A stretch of DNA of 53,859 bases, taken from Alphaproteobacteria bacterium (GTDB lineage: Bacteria > Pseudomonadota > Alphaproteobacteria > Micropepsales > Micropepsaceae). Every line of letters begins with the position of its first letter. The first letter of the stretch is position 1. The DNA lies in contig JANYAR010000101.1 of the NCBI GenBank assembly GCA_025361185.1, forward strand, positions 1-53,859, given 5' to 3'. Of the stretch, positions 43,746-53,203 are shown one piece after another. Below the pieces are notes generated by a model. The model worked only from the letters and a program-made list of their open reading frames with translations, was not told the DNA's origin and ran no database searches. The translations under genes and the position numbers were made by a program.

Positions 43746-44948
43746 TTATTTCCTCGATGCCTGTGTTGGCAGCGCGAGAAATTGCCGGGCGATGGCATCT
43801 ATGTCAAAGGTCTTCTCCGCATAGGCGCGGCCGTTGCGGCCCAACTCTTCGCCCAGCGCCGGGTTGGCTAGCAGATGGTCCAGTTGTGCAATAAAGCCTG
43901 CTTCATCATCCGGTTCAACCACCAAGCCCGCTTGGGCATTGGTGATGGTCTTGGCGGCGAGATTGTTCGACGGAATGGCGGCCACTATGGGGCGACCTGC
44001 GCAGAAGCAGCTGAGGATCTTCGATGGCACCGAGAACAAGCCGGCATCCGGCTCGATGATGGCGGTGAGGATGTCGGCCGACGATAGGACTTGCGGCAAT
44101 CGTTCGTAGGGCTGCCACGGCAGAACCTTGAGGTTTTGGATGGCGTGCGCCTCCGCTTCTTTTTTCAGAAAATCTGCGCCCATGCCTTGGGTGGCGACCA
44201 CAACTACTATATCGTCGCGCCTCTGCGCCTGAAAACGAGCCGCAGCGCGTGACAGTAATGCTGGATTGTGCTTCAGGCCCAGAGTGCCGGAATAGAGCAC
44301 TACTTTCTTGCCCGATAGACCTTGCTCGCGCTTCCAGTCATTCTCGCTGGGTAGGGGGGTGATCTCGTTCGCCGGTGCCCAGTTCTCGATTACCGTGATT
44401 TTACTTTTAGGCACTCCCAATTCCTCGAGAAATGGAATGAAGGCAGCAGTAATAGGGACGATATGGTCGGCGCGCGCGGCGAAACGCCTTTCCTTGCTGC
44501 GGTATAGCGTGCTCACTACGGTGCCGGCCAATGGAATTTGGCGATTCAGCACACTGCGGATTCCCACGCTGTAGAGGTCTTGCAGCCACCAGATCATGTG
44601 CAACTTCCGCGGAAGCCTGAAGCGCAGCGCGTCCAGCACGTCGTCGGGGGTGGTACAGGTGATAAACAGCTCAGGCTGTTCCCGCTTCACCGTTTCGGCC
44701 AGCAGCGCGCCATAGCGGCGCTCCTCCAACACCCGACGCAGAAAGTCGTATTTGGGCATCGGCATGCCGGTGGTAACAGGCAGGATGCGCAGCGATTGCG
44801 GATCGCTGGACCGTGACAGTACGCCGCCGCGCGGTGATTCCAGCGCTTGTGCAAAAGCATGAACGACCTCGTGACCCAGCTCGGCGAACTTGCGCGACAG
44901 TTGGACCGGGAAGGCATGGCCAGGATAGTCGTGAACGAAGATCTTCAT
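43746..44948 (-). CDS. Family 4 glycosyltransferase (WcaI-like)
   Basis: From the ATG at 44948, the protein has 400 residues beginning MKIFVHDYPGHAFPVQLSRK, the usual GT-B start; a longer frame upstream adds only unlike sequence. The C-terminal half has the donor site: GKKVVLYSGTLGLKHNPALL and the FSVPSKILSCFCAGRPIV block used by GT4 enzymes. It resembles WcaI-type exopolysaccharide transferases. It is divergent from the SDR gene. Confidence 0.85.
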   Translation of the reverse strand: MKIFVHDYPGHAFPVQLSRKFAELGHEVVHAFAQALESPRGGVLSRSSDPQSLRILPVTTGMPMPKYDFLRRVLEERRYGALLAETVKREQPELFITCTTPDDVLDALRFRLPRKLHMIWWLQDLYSVGIRSVLNRQIPLAGTVVSTLYRSKERRFAARADHIVPITAAFIPFLEELGVPKSKITVIENWAPANEITPLPSENDWKREQGLSGKKVVLYSGTLGLKHNPALLSRAAARFQAQRRDDIVVVVATQGMGADFLKKEAEAHAIQNLKVLPWQPYERLPQVLSSADILTAIIEPDAGLFSVPSKILSCFCAGRPIVAAIPSNNLAAKTITNAQAGLVVEPDDEAGFIAQLDHLLANPALGEELGRNGRAYAEKTFDIDAIARQFLALPTQASRK

Positions 44949-45161
44949 GCTATTGTGCGAGGTGACAGGCGCCAGCCATGCGTCGGTTTGCATTCGGGTG
45001 TCAAGCCGGCTGTCATCGCGTGCCTTGAAGTTGTCTTGCCCATGAGCTATGGAGTTGAATTCATTGAATGTTATTTTACTTTGGCTAAACATCGTGCTTA
45101 GACTATGACCTTCTCGCCGCTGCGCGCCGACAATTATCTCTGCGCCTATCCGCCCATACTG

Positions 45162-46169
45162 ATGCCAGGCGCGCTGAAGTCGGAACGCATCCTCATCACC
45201 GGCGCATCGGGGTTCATTGGCACAAACTTGTTGGAGTTCTACCGTGTTTGGCATGCGGGCGCAGTTGCGAATCTTGATTCTGCACCGCCTCGCAATCCGC
45301 AGCATCGGGAATTGTGGCAGGCGGTCGATATTCGTGACGCTCAGGCGCTGCGTGCGGCCGTAACGGCGTTCCAGCCGACCGCAGTCTTTCATCTGGCGGC
45401 GCGAACTGACCTCCTGGGGAATACCGTCGCAGACTATGCGGCAAATTCCGACGGCGTTGAGAACATTATTGCGGCCATCCGCGCCTTACCAAGCCGCCCG
45501 CGGCTGATCGTGGCATCAAGCCGGCTGGTTTGTGACATCAGCTATCATCCCAAGACAGACACCGACTATGCGCCGCCGAACGCTTATGGCGAGAGCAAGG
45601 TCCTGTCCGAGACCATTACTCGGCGGGCATGCGGAAATTCCATTCCCTGGATATTGGTGCGACCTACGAGCATCTGGGGCCCTTGGTTCGACATCCCGTA
45701 CCGTGATTTTTTCGAAGCGGTTTGGCGCGGCCTATATTTACATCCAGGCAATGCGCGCGTGTACAAATCCTTCGGTTTTGTCGGTAACACCGTGCACCAG
45801 TTTGATCACTTGATGTTCGGCGCCTTTCCTAAGGCGCAGGGCCGTACCTATTATCTCGCCGATGCGCCGATGGAAGTATTGCCCTGGGCTAGCAGTATTG
45901 CCGCCGCCTTCGGCGTGCGGCCACCACTACGCGCGCCATATTTGCTTCTGGTGATTGCTGGGAAAGTGGGTGACGCGCTGAAGGCGGTGGGATGGAATAA
46001 TCCTCCACTCACCAGTTTTCGGCTCGCCAATCTCACCACCGACATGGTGATTGACTATATGCAGGCACAAGATTTGACTGGTCCTGGGCCTTATTCGATG
46101 GATGAGGCTGTTGCCGTCACTGTGGAGTGGATGGTGCGGGGACCTACTAGTCAGCAGAAGACTGAATAG
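45162..46169 (+). CDS. NAD-dependent sugar epimerase/dehydratase (extended SDR)
   Basis: From the ATG at 45162, which leaves a short lead before the Rossmann motif, the protein has 335 residues; the frame opens earlier at 45105. The NAD motif is GASGFIG, followed by VFHLAARTDLLGN and the YGESK pair (YxxxK), with VASSRLVC as the serine region. It acts on a nucleotide sugar, but the reaction (4-epimerase, reductase or decarboxylase) cannot be decided. It is the only epimerase-like gene here apart from rfbB, pseB, gmd and fcl. Confidence 0.8.
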   Translation: MPGALKSERILITGASGFIGTNLLEFYRVWHAGAVANLDSAPPRNPQHRELWQAVDIRDAQALRAAVTAFQPTAVFHLAARTDLLGNTVADYAANSDGVENIIAAIRALPSRPRLIVASSRLVCDISYHPKTDTDYAPPNAYGESKVLSETITRRACGNSIPWILVRPTSIWGPWFDIPYRDFFEAVWRGLYLHPGNARVYKSFGFVGNTVHQFDHLMFGAFPKAQGRTYYLADAPMEVLPWASSIAAAFGVRPPLRAPYLLLVIAGKVGDALKAVGWNNPPLTSFRLANLTTDMVIDYMQAQDLTGPGPYSMDEAVAVTVEWMVRGPTSQQKTE

Positions 46170-46492
46170 CTCTGCGTTGTAAGTCCTTTGAGCCTACTTC
46201 GTCGCGTCCCTGTTGAGACTACGTTCTATTTCTGTTCGTAGTGCAATGAACGACAAAGTCGCTCTTACAGATAGTGCAACCATAATTTTGGAGTCGGCGT
46301 CAGATAATTTTCGGCATCGATGCTTACCATGGTGGCTCTTCGGCCTGCTGTCCGCTCCGAGGTCGGAACCCGGTTTGAAGCTACGGCGGTGGCGCGGAGC
46401 TTTCGTCAAAAAGCATTATTTGCGCGCTGGGCTCGTCGGATGCTATGTCATGAAAGCTGCCCCGCAGTTGTCGAAATAATCCAGGAAATAGA
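46170..46492 (+). other. 323-bp intergenic region with no convincing gene
   Basis: Between the SDR and carbamoyltransferase genes. An ORF at 46213-46479 (88 codons, TTG start; a 77-codon ATG version from 46246) has no RBS and no recognisable domain, and an opposing frame also exists, so it is not called. An inverted repeat, ACTACG...CGTAGT, spans 46218-46242. It is more AT-rich than its neighbours and may be a remnant or the carbamoyltransferase leader. Confidence 0.35.
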
Positions 46493-48298
46493 GTGACTTA
46501 TATCCTCGGCATCAATGCCTATCATGGCGATTCTTCGGCCTGTCTCCTGCGCGATGGAGAACTGCTAGCGGCCGCCGAGGAAGAACGTTTTCGCCGCATC
46601 AAACATTGGGCCGGCTTTCCCAGCGAATCCATCAGATACTGTCTGCAGGAAGCGGGAATCCGTCTTTCGGATGTCGCCCATATCGCCATCAACCGCGATC
46701 CCCAGGCGCACAGGCTGCGGAAGATCGCTTTCACACTGCGCCATCGTGCCAATCCCGCCTATGTGCTGGGCCGGTTGAAGAACGCCAGGAAATGGTCGGG
46801 CCTGCGCGAGGAATTGGTCCGCGCCTTTCCCGGCGAGAGGATCGGCACGGTACACAATATTGAGCATCACGAGGCGCATCTCGCTTCGGCATTTTTTGTT
46901 TCGCCCTTTCGCGACGCGCTTGCCGTTGCGGTAGACGGTTCGGGCGATTTCACCACTACCTCTTGGGGCATGGGTTCGGGGACAGAGCTCGCCGTTGCGG
47001 ACCGCATCTTTTTTCCCCATTCTCTGGGCATATTTTATGAAGGCCTTACTCATCATCTCGGCTTCAATCATTATGGCGATGAATACAAAGTCATGGGCCT
47101 GGCGCCTTATGGCGAACCTCGTTTCCTGAATGAGATGCGCAAGATCGTGCTGCTGCGTAAAGACGGCAGCTTTCGCCTCGACCTATCCTATTTCCAGCAT
47201 CATACTGGCCATACGCAGCATCAATGGAACAATGAATCGCCCAGCAGCAGCGGCATTGTCAGTTCCAAGATGGAGGCGCTGCTGGGGAAAGCGCGCCAGC
47301 CCAGCGAGCCGCTGGAGCAGCGGCACAAGGACCTGGCCCGCTCGATACAGACCATGTACGAGGAAGCATTCTTCCATCTGCTGACGCATTTGCACGCCAG
47401 ATATCACAGTGACAATCTCGTGCTGGCCGGCGGCTGCGCATACAATTCCGTCGCAAACGGTAAGATCCATCGCCGCACTCCGTTTAAGAACAGCTATATC
47501 CAGTCGGCTTCCGGCGACGCGGGCGGCGCGATTGGATCGGCCTATGCCGCCTGGTTCCGGCTTGGCAGCCGACAGCGCGGCGCCGAAATGGACCATGCCT
47601 ATTGGGGCCCCGCCTTCGATGACGACGCAATCGCCATGGTCCTTTCGGGCGCCCAGGGCGAAATTCAGGACCAGGGTTGTACCCTCACGCGGCTGGCGGA
47701 TGAGGGCGAACTCTGCCGCCGCGCCGCAATAGCCGTTTCGGAAGGCAAGGTGGTGGGTTGGTTCCAGGGGCGGATGGAATGGGGCCCGCGCGCCCTGGGA
47801 AACCGCTCGATTATCGGGGATCCGCGCCGCGCCGACATGAAGGATATCCTGAATCTGAAGATAAAGCGGCGGGAGTCCTTCCGCCCCTTCGCGCCGTCCA
47901 TCCTGCGCGAGGCGGTGCCGGACTGGTTCGAGGATGACGATGTGGTGCCCTTCATGATGAAGGTGTTTCCCGTTCGCGCGGGTCGCCGCGCTGAAATTCC
48001 TGCTGTCACCCATGTGGACGGCTCGGGGCGGCTGCAGACAGTTACCTGCGCCACCAACCCGCGCTATTACCGTCTGATTGAGGAATTCGCCAAAATCACC
48101 GGCATCCCGATCGTTCTGAACACCTCCTTCAACGAGAATGAGCCGGTGGTGTGCAAGCCCGAAGAGGCGCTGGCCTGTTTTCTGCGCACCCGCATGGATA
48201 TGCTGGTGATGGGCAGCCATGTCATCGAGCGAACGGGTGTGGCGTCGAACGATGCCAAGACGGCGGCGGAAAACTTGACCGCAATGCCCATGCCATAG
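46493..48298 (+). CDS. Carbamoyltransferase (NodU/CmcH/TobZ family)
   Basis: A 601-residue protein with a GTG start and AGGA upstream. The N-terminal Kae1-like domain carries the metal site HNIEHHEAHLASAFF near 121-135, and the C-terminal domain has GWFQGRMEWGPRALGNRSII near 424-443 and VLNTSFNENEPVV. It makes carbamoyl-adenylate from carbamoyl phosphate and ATP, then carbamoylates a sugar hydroxyl, as in Nod factor and antibiotic synthesis. It begins a plus-strand operon with the following GT4 and GT2 genes (2-bp gap, then ATGA overlap), so the carbamoylated sugar may be one these enzymes add. Confidence 0.92.
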   Translation: MTYILGINAYHGDSSACLLRDGELLAAAEEERFRRIKHWAGFPSESIRYCLQEAGIRLSDVAHIAINRDPQAHRLRKIAFTLRHRANPAYVLGRLKNARKWSGLREELVRAFPGERIGTVHNIEHHEAHLASAFFVSPFRDALAVAVDGSGDFTTTSWGMGSGTELAVADRIFFPHSLGIFYEGLTHHLGFNHYGDEYKVMGLAPYGEPRFLNEMRKIVLLRKDGSFRLDLSYFQHHTGHTQHQWNNESPSSSGIVSSKMEALLGKARQPSEPLEQRHKDLARSIQTMYEEAFFHLLTHLHARYHSDNLVLAGGCAYNSVANGKIHRRTPFKNSYIQSASGDAGGAIGSAYAAWFRLGSRQRGAEMDHAYWGPAFDDDAIAMVLSGAQGEIQDQGCTLTRLADEGELCRRAAIAVSEGKVVGWFQGRMEWGPRALGNRSIIGDPRRADMKDILNLKIKRRESFRPFAPSILREAVPDWFEDDDVVPFMMKVFPVRAGRRAEIPAVTHVDGSGRLQTVTCATNPRYYRLIEEFAKITGIPIVLNTSFNENEPVVCKPEEALACFLRTRMDMLVMGSHVIERTGVASNDAKTAAENLTAMPMP

Positions 48299-48300
48299 CG

Positions 48301-49491
48301 ATGGAAGATAAAGCCGATCGTCTGGAAAGGTGCTCCGGAGACAAGCTGCGGTTGCTGCATGTCATCCATATGCTAGACCCGGCCGCTGGCGGCGCCGTCA
48401 GTGCGGTGCGGTCCATGTGTGCGGCGCTGGCGCAGCGGGGCCATGACGTAACACTTTACGCCACCGACACGAAGGCGTCGCCCCACGAAGAAAGAGGGCT
48501 CTATCGCACGCGCGCTTTTTCTATGGAATTTGCGCCGCTCGCCTTTTCGCTCGGTTTCGCTCAGGCGCTTGGCCCATTGAAGGACGTCGACTTAGTCCAC
48601 ATTCACCAGCTTTATCGTTTTCCCCAGAGCTGGGCGGCCTATTTCTGCCGCAGGCACGGCATTCCTTATTGCATCCAGCCTCATGGCAGTCTTGAGCCGG
48701 TGCTTTATCACAAGCGTGAACGGCGTGCCGCAAAACGGTTGTATGAAAGACTGATCGAGAATCGCAATCTCAACCATGCCGCTGGCCTGATCTATACCGC
48801 GGAGGGTGAACGGGATGCGGTGAATTTTCTGCATCTGACGCCGCCGGCCTTTATCGTGCCGGTTGGCCTCGACCTGTCGGCCTTCTCGCCAGACAAGGTG
48901 GCAAGTGGCTTTCGCGCACGTCACGGTCTGGAAGGTAAGGAACTGATCGCCTGGATGGGCCGTCTGGTGCCGGTGAAGGGTCTCGATATTCTCATTAGGG
49001 CTTTCGCCGCGGTGGCGCTGCAGCGTCCACAGGCCGTGCTGATGCTGATCGGCCCCGACACCGAGAATTATGCCGCCGCCCTGCGCCAGCTGATCGCCGA
49101 TCTCGCAATTCCGCCCGGCCGGATCGTATTCACCGGCATGTTGCAAGGTGGAGAAAAGCTCGCCGCGCTCAGTGACGCCGATCTTTTCGTCATGTCTTCC
49201 CATGCCGAGAATTTCGGCTTGGCCGCGGTGGAGGCCATGGCGATGGGTGCGCCAGTCATTGTATCAACTGGCGTAAAGATCGCCGCCGACATCGTCGAGG
49301 CGAGCGCGGGCAAAGTTGTCGCGCTCGAAGCGGTCGATCTGGCGGCTGCGATGCACGATCTGCTTGCGGACGGGGCAGCGCGCCAGCGGATGGGCATGGC
49401 AGCACGCGATTTGGCCCGGGGCTACGACTGGTCCGAGGTGGCCCCCAGACTTGAAGAGGCTTACGCCGCGATGATTACGGGACGCGTATGA
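48301..49491 (+). CDS. Family 4 glycosyltransferase
   Basis: From the ATG at 48301, just after the carbamoyltransferase stop, the protein has 396 residues. The acceptor half has LLHVIHMLDPAAGGAVSAVR, a GT-B start with the conserved GG loop, and YCIQPHGSLEP. The donor half has IAWMGRLVPVKGLDILIRAF, and SSHAENFGLAAVEAMAMGAP, the E-x7-E motif of GT4 retaining enzymes. The longer frame upstream overlaps the carbamoyltransferase and was rejected. Confidence 0.88.
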   Translation: MEDKADRLERCSGDKLRLLHVIHMLDPAAGGAVSAVRSMCAALAQRGHDVTLYATDTKASPHEERGLYRTRAFSMEFAPLAFSLGFAQALGPLKDVDLVHIHQLYRFPQSWAAYFCRRHGIPYCIQPHGSLEPVLYHKRERRAAKRLYERLIENRNLNHAAGLIYTAEGERDAVNFLHLTPPAFIVPVGLDLSAFSPDKVASGFRARHGLEGKELIAWMGRLVPVKGLDILIRAFAAVALQRPQAVLMLIGPDTENYAAALRQLIADLAIPPGRIVFTGMLQGGEKLAALSDADLFVMSSHAENFGLAAVEAMAMGAPVIVSTGVKIAADIVEASAGKVVALEAVDLAAAMHDLLADGAARQRMGMAARDLARGYDWSEVAPRLEEAYAAMITGRV

Positions 49492-50300
49492 AGATCTCAC
49501 TGGTCACCATTTCCTTCAACCAGGCGGCCTATCTGGAACAAGCGATCCGCTCTGTGCTGGACCAGAAATATCCGGACTTGGAATATATCCTTGTCGATCC
49601 AGGCTCGACCGACGGGAGCCGCGAGATCATCGAGCGCCATCGCGACCGCATCAGCCAGATCGTCTTCGAGCCAGACCAGGGGCCAGCTGACGGCTTGAAC
49701 CGAGGCTTCGCCCGGTCCAGCGGCGAGGTCTTCGGTTATCTCAATTCCGATGACATGCTGTTGCCGGGCGCGCTTGCGCGCGTCAGGGAGGCATTTCGTG
49801 CTTATCCGGCATCCGATCTGGTTTATGGACATGGCTATGTCATAGATCGGGCCGGCGATATTTTACGCCGTTGCCGCTCCGACCGTTTCAATCTGCGCCG
49901 CAGCGCCTATGGCAACTCTATTATTATGCAGCAAGCTGCCTTCTGGCGCCGCGAAGCCTTTGCCGCCGTGAATGGCTTCAATGTCGCGAACCGGCTGTCC
50001 TGGGATGGGGAATTTTGGATCGACCTCGCGCTGGCCGGCAAGCAGTTTCACAGGGTGGATGAGTATTGGGCCTGCTTTCGCGCCCATGAAGAGTCCATTA
50101 CACACAATTTCCATAGCGGATCCGGAAAAGGCCCATTTGGCATCGAACAACGAAGGTTGCTTGAGAAAGCATTGGGACGGTCGCGCAGCGCCGGAGATGC
50201 AGTTGCCGCCGCCGTGACGCGCGTGGAGAAATGGCTCTCGGACCCACGGAACTTGTGGCTTCGGGTCCGGGGGCTTTTCGAGACGCGATCTAGGCTTTGA
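49488..50300 (+). CDS. Family 2 glycosyltransferase
   Basis: A 270-residue GT2 enzyme, coupled to the GT4 gene by ATGA. Motifs are MKISLVTISFNQAAYLEQAI, VDPGSTDGSREII, GPADGLNRGF and FGYLNSDDMLLPGA, with the NSDD metal site. It closely parallels the GT2 at 17517-18356 in layout. Its end overlaps the convergent fcl gene by 11 bp, so transcripts collide there. Confidence 0.9.
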   Translation: MKISLVTISFNQAAYLEQAIRSVLDQKYPDLEYILVDPGSTDGSREIIERHRDRISQIVFEPDQGPADGLNRGFARSSGEVFGYLNSDDMLLPGALARVREAFRAYPASDLVYGHGYVIDRAGDILRRCRSDRFNLRRSAYGNSIIMQQAAFWRREAFAAVNGFNVANRLSWDGEFWIDLALAGKQFHRVDEYWACFRAHEESITHNFHSGSGKGPFGIEQRRLLEKALGRSRSAGDAVAAAVTRVEKWLSDPRNLWLRVRGLFETRSRL

Positions 50301-51234
50301 TGGGCTGGTTCTTCAGGAACCATTGATACGTGGTCCTGAGCCCTTCCGGCAGCGAGATTCTCGGCGCCCAGCCCATCGCCGCGAGCTTGTCGTTTGACAT
50401 CAGCTTGCGTGGCGTACCGTCCGGCTTGCTGGTATCGTGCTCCAGCGCGCCATCAAATCCCACGATCTGCATTACCAATCGTGCCAGTTCGTCAATGGTG
50501 ACGTCGGTACCGGAACCGACATTCACTTGGCTGTCGCCTGAGTAATTCTTCAGCAGGAAGATCAAGGCGCTGGCGCAGTCGTCGACATGTAGGAATTCGC
50601 GCCGCGGCGTGCCGCTGCCCCAGATGGTAAAGGATTTGGCGCCCGTTTTCCTGGCATCATGCGCTTTGCGTATCAGTGCGGGAATGACATGACTGCTGGT
50701 GAGATCGAAATTGTCGCCAGGGCCATACAGGTTGGTGGGCATGGCGGAAATAAAATCACGGCTGTGTTGGCGGCGATAGGCCTGGCACAGCTTGATGCCC
50801 GCGATCTTTGCGATGGCGTACCATTCGTTGGTCGGCTCCAGCGGGCCCGTTAGTAGGGCATCCTCGGTGATCGGTTGGGGTGCGAATTTGGGATAGATGC
50901 AGGACGACCCCAGAAACAGGAGCTTTTCGACATCGGCCTTGAAAGCGCCGTGGATGATGGCATTCTCGATAGCGAGGTTGTCGTAAAGAAAATCGGCCGG
51001 CCAGCTATCATTGGCAACGATGCCCCCAACCGTGGCGGCGGCCAGTATCACTGCCTGCGGGGCATTGGTCCTCAGCCAGATATTCACCGCATTGCCGTCG
51101 CGCAAATCCAGCATGTCTCGTCCCACGGTCAGGACGGTGCAATTCTCCTTTTCCAGTTGGCGCAACAGCGCAGCCCCGACCATGCCGCGATGGCCGGCAA
51201 CCCAGACGCGCTTGCCCGCAATCGCGTAACTCAT
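50290..51234 (-). CDS. fcl: GDP-L-fucose synthase
   Basis: A 314-residue SDR with [15 protein letters not shown] as the NADPH site, [20 protein letters not shown], and [18 protein letters not shown] with the catalytic YxxxK. It epimerises and reduces GDP-4-keto-6-deoxymannose to GDP-L-fucose. It is coupled to gmd by ATGA, giving the usual pair. Its 3' end overlaps the convergent GT2 by 11 bp. Confidence 0.95.
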   Translation of the reverse strand: MSYAIAGKRVWVAGHRGMVGAALLRQLEKENCTVLTVGRDMLDLRDGNAVNIWLRTNAPQAVILAAATVGGIVANDSWPADFLYDNLAIENAIIHGAFKADVEKLLFLGSSCIYPKFAPQPITEDALLTGPLEPTNEWYAIAKIAGIKLCQAYRRQHSRDFISAMPTNLYGPGDNFDLTSSHVIPALIRKAHDARKTGAKSFTIWGSGTPRREFLHVDDCASALIFLLKNYSGDSQVNVGSGTDVTIDELARLVMQIVGFDGALEHDTSKPDGTPRKLMSNDKLAAMGWAPRISLPEGLRTTYQWFLKNQPIKA

Positions 51235-52289
51235 AAATTGCGTTGGCCTTCTTCAACCACCTTTTTGAGATCGGATGCCACCATTTCCTTGACCAGCTGC
51301 GGGAAAGTGATCTCATGATTCCAGCCCAGGACCTTGCGCGCCTTGCTGGGATCGCCCAGCAACAGATCAACCTCGGTGGGACGAAAATAGCGCGGATCAA
51401 TCTTCACCAGCACGTCGCCGGTCGTGTCGTCCACACCCTCCTCGTCCACGCCCTTGCCGCGCCAGGCGATGGTGCGGCCGGTTTCGACGAAGGCCAGTTC
51501 GACGAATTCGCGCACCGAATGCATCTCGCCGGTGGCCAACACATAATCGTCCGGCTTGTCCTGCTGCAGGATCAGATACATGCCTTTCACATAGTCGCGA
51601 GCATCGCCCCAATCGCGCATGGAATCGATGTTGCCCATATAGAGAGTTTTCTGGAAGCCGTGATGGATGGCGGCCACGGCGCGGCTGATCTTACGGGTGA
51701 CGAAGGTTTCCCCGCGGGTGGGGCCCTCATGGTTGAACAGGATGCCGTTGGAAGCATGCATACCATAGGCCTCGCGATAATTCACCGTGATCCAGTAGGC
51801 ATAAAGTTTGGCGGCGCCATAAGGACTGCGCGGATAGAAGGGTGTCGTTTCCCGTTGCGGCGTTTCCTGGACCTTGCCGTAGAGTTCGGACGTCGATGCC
51901 TGATAGAAACGGACTTTATTTTCCATCTTCAGGATGCGAATGGCTTCCAGCAGGCGTAGCACGCCGATACCGTCGGCATTGGCGGTATATTCGGCAGTCT
52001 CGAAGCTGACCTGCACATGACTCTGGGCCGCCAGATTGTAGATTTCGTCGGGCTGGGTTTCCTGCACCAGCCTGATCAAATTGGTGGAATCAGTCAGATC
52101 GCCATAATGCAGAAAAAAACTGGCGCCGGATTTGTGCGGATCCTGATAGAGATGATCGATGCGCTCGCTGTTAAAGGACGAGGCCCGGCGCTTGATGCCG
52201 TGCACCTCATAGCCTTTGACCAGCAACAATTCGGCCAGAAGGGCGCCGTCCTGGCCAGTGATCCCGGTAATCAAAGCTTTTTTGGGCAT
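51231..52289 (-). CDS. gmd: GDP-mannose 4,6-dehydratase
   Basis: A 352-residue SDR with [19 protein letters not shown] at the NADP site, [34 protein letters not shown] and the [11 protein letters not shown] catalytic pair. It converts GDP-mannose to GDP-4-keto-6-deoxymannose. It has its own promoter and a palindrome upstream (see 52315-52346). Together with fcl it gives GDP-L-fucose; alternative products such as GDP-rhamnose would need other reductases not seen. Confidence 0.96.
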   Translation of the reverse strand: MPKKALITGITGQDGALLAELLLVKGYEVHGIKRRASSFNSERIDHLYQDPHKSGASFFLHYGDLTDSTNLIRLVQETQPDEIYNLAAQSHVQVSFETAEYTANADGIGVLRLLEAIRILKMENKVRFYQASTSELYGKVQETPQRETTPFYPRSPYGAAKLYAYWITVNYREAYGMHASNGILFNHEGPTRGETFVTRKISRAVAAIHHGFQKTLYMGNIDSMRDWGDARDYVKGMYLILQQDKPDDYVLATGEMHSVREFVELAFVETGRTIAWRGKGVDEEGVDDTTGDVLVKIDPRYFRPTEVDLLLGDPSKARKVLGWNHEITFPQLVKEMVASDLKKVVEEGQRNL

Positions 52290-52314
52290 GTCTCGCGCTC
52301 AGTTCAAGGAAGGC

Positions 52315-52328
52315 ATGGGTATACCCAT
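52315..52328. repeat. 14-bp perfect palindrome over the gmd -10
   Basis: ATGGGTATACCCAT is its own reverse complement and covers the -10 hexamer of the putative gmd promoter. It may be a regulator's operator, though a 14-bp palindrome alone could be chance. Confidence 0.4.
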
Positions 52329-52346
52329 CTGGCCCGCCGGTATCAA
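52318..52346 (-). promoter_or_regulatory. Putative gmd-fcl promoter
   Basis: On the minus strand TTGATA (52346-52341), a 17-bp spacer and TATACC (52323-52318) fit a sigma-70 promoter, with gmd's ATG about 30 bases downstream of the -10. The hexamers match 5/6 and 4/6. Confidence 0.45.
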
Positions 52347-52381
52347 ATCGTCCTTCAAGAACCCTGGAAAAATTCCGCCAT

Positions 52382-53191
52382 TCAGGCGGCATCCTTCATG
52401 CAAAACACAACGGCCCAGTGTTCGCGATTTTTGTTGGAATCAGGCCGGATATAGAGGCCCTTGGCGCCCTGGCGATGAAGCAGCGCCACCAATTCATCGA
52501 GCGGGTATTCATTGGATTGCATGAGAGGCTCGAATATATGGCGTCCGCGGGAAAGGTTGATGAGCCAATGGAGGGGAAGGAACTTTCGCGCTGTTCGGGC
52601 AAGCCGGTGTAGCCGGCTCATCTCCTGGTAGTGCAGCACCTGGATTGCCATTACGCCGCCCGGCCGCAGGAGCCGGAACATCTCGCTGATTATCTCCCGG
52701 CCTCGGCTCCAGGGAATGTGATTGAACACAATGCAGCTGTGGATGAAGTCAAAGCTACGTCCGGCGGCTCGAAATGATGAGAGGTTTTCGCCAAACACGA
52801 CATTCGCAATGCCTCGTCGATCACAATTGCGCTTTGCTTCGGCTATGTAATCACTGCTTATGTCCACACCAGCGACCGATTGAAAGCGCTTCGCAAGGGG
52901 TAGAACCAGACGACCTACGCCGCATCCAAAGTCCAACGCGTCATCCATCGCAATTCTGTCGTTCACATGCCGGCTAGCAGTGCGCAAGATGTCGTCAATA
53001 TGCCCCTCGCCACTCTCGAAAAATTCTTTCAAGGAGGTTTCATTCAGGTTTTTGACACGAAATCGCTCGGCGCTAAAAACTCCGTAATAAGGATCATTTT
53101 GGCCGTATTGCCGCCAAGAAACATCAGAATCGTCAAACAATTGCATTTTCCAGTTGGTATGACGTGCAGCCCTGCTGGACATTTTCTCCAT
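52382..53191 (-). CDS. Class I SAM-dependent methyltransferase
   Basis: A 269-residue protein with DDALDFGCGVGRLVLPLA as SAM motif I (about 83-100), GVDISSDYIAEAK and FDFIHSCIVFNHIPWSRG. The start at 53191 is supported by GGGAGG seven bases upstream, which overlaps the end of the polymerase gene. It is a Methyltransf_11/25-type enzyme, probably for a sugar or a terminal glycan residue. It lies 12 bp from the polymerase stop, so the two are co-transcribed. Confidence 0.85.
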   Translation of the reverse strand: MEKMSSRAARHTNWKMQLFDDSDVSWRQYGQNDPYYGVFSAERFRVKNLNETSLKEFFESGEGHIDDILRTASRHVNDRIAMDDALDFGCGVGRLVLPLAKRFQSVAGVDISSDYIAEAKRNCDRRGIANVVFGENLSSFRAAGRSFDFIHSCIVFNHIPWSRGREIISEMFRLLRPGGVMAIQVLHYQEMSRLHRLARTARKFLPLHWLINLSRGRHIFEPLMQSNEYPLDELVALLHRQGAKGLYIRPDSNKNREHWAVVFCMKDAA

Positions 53192-53203
53192 TTCATCGCC
53201 TCC

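Noticed and set aside
46213-46479. An 88-codon ORF in the gap before the carbamoyltransferase
   Set aside because: TTG start, no RBS, no recognisable domain, and another frame is open on the opposite strand.
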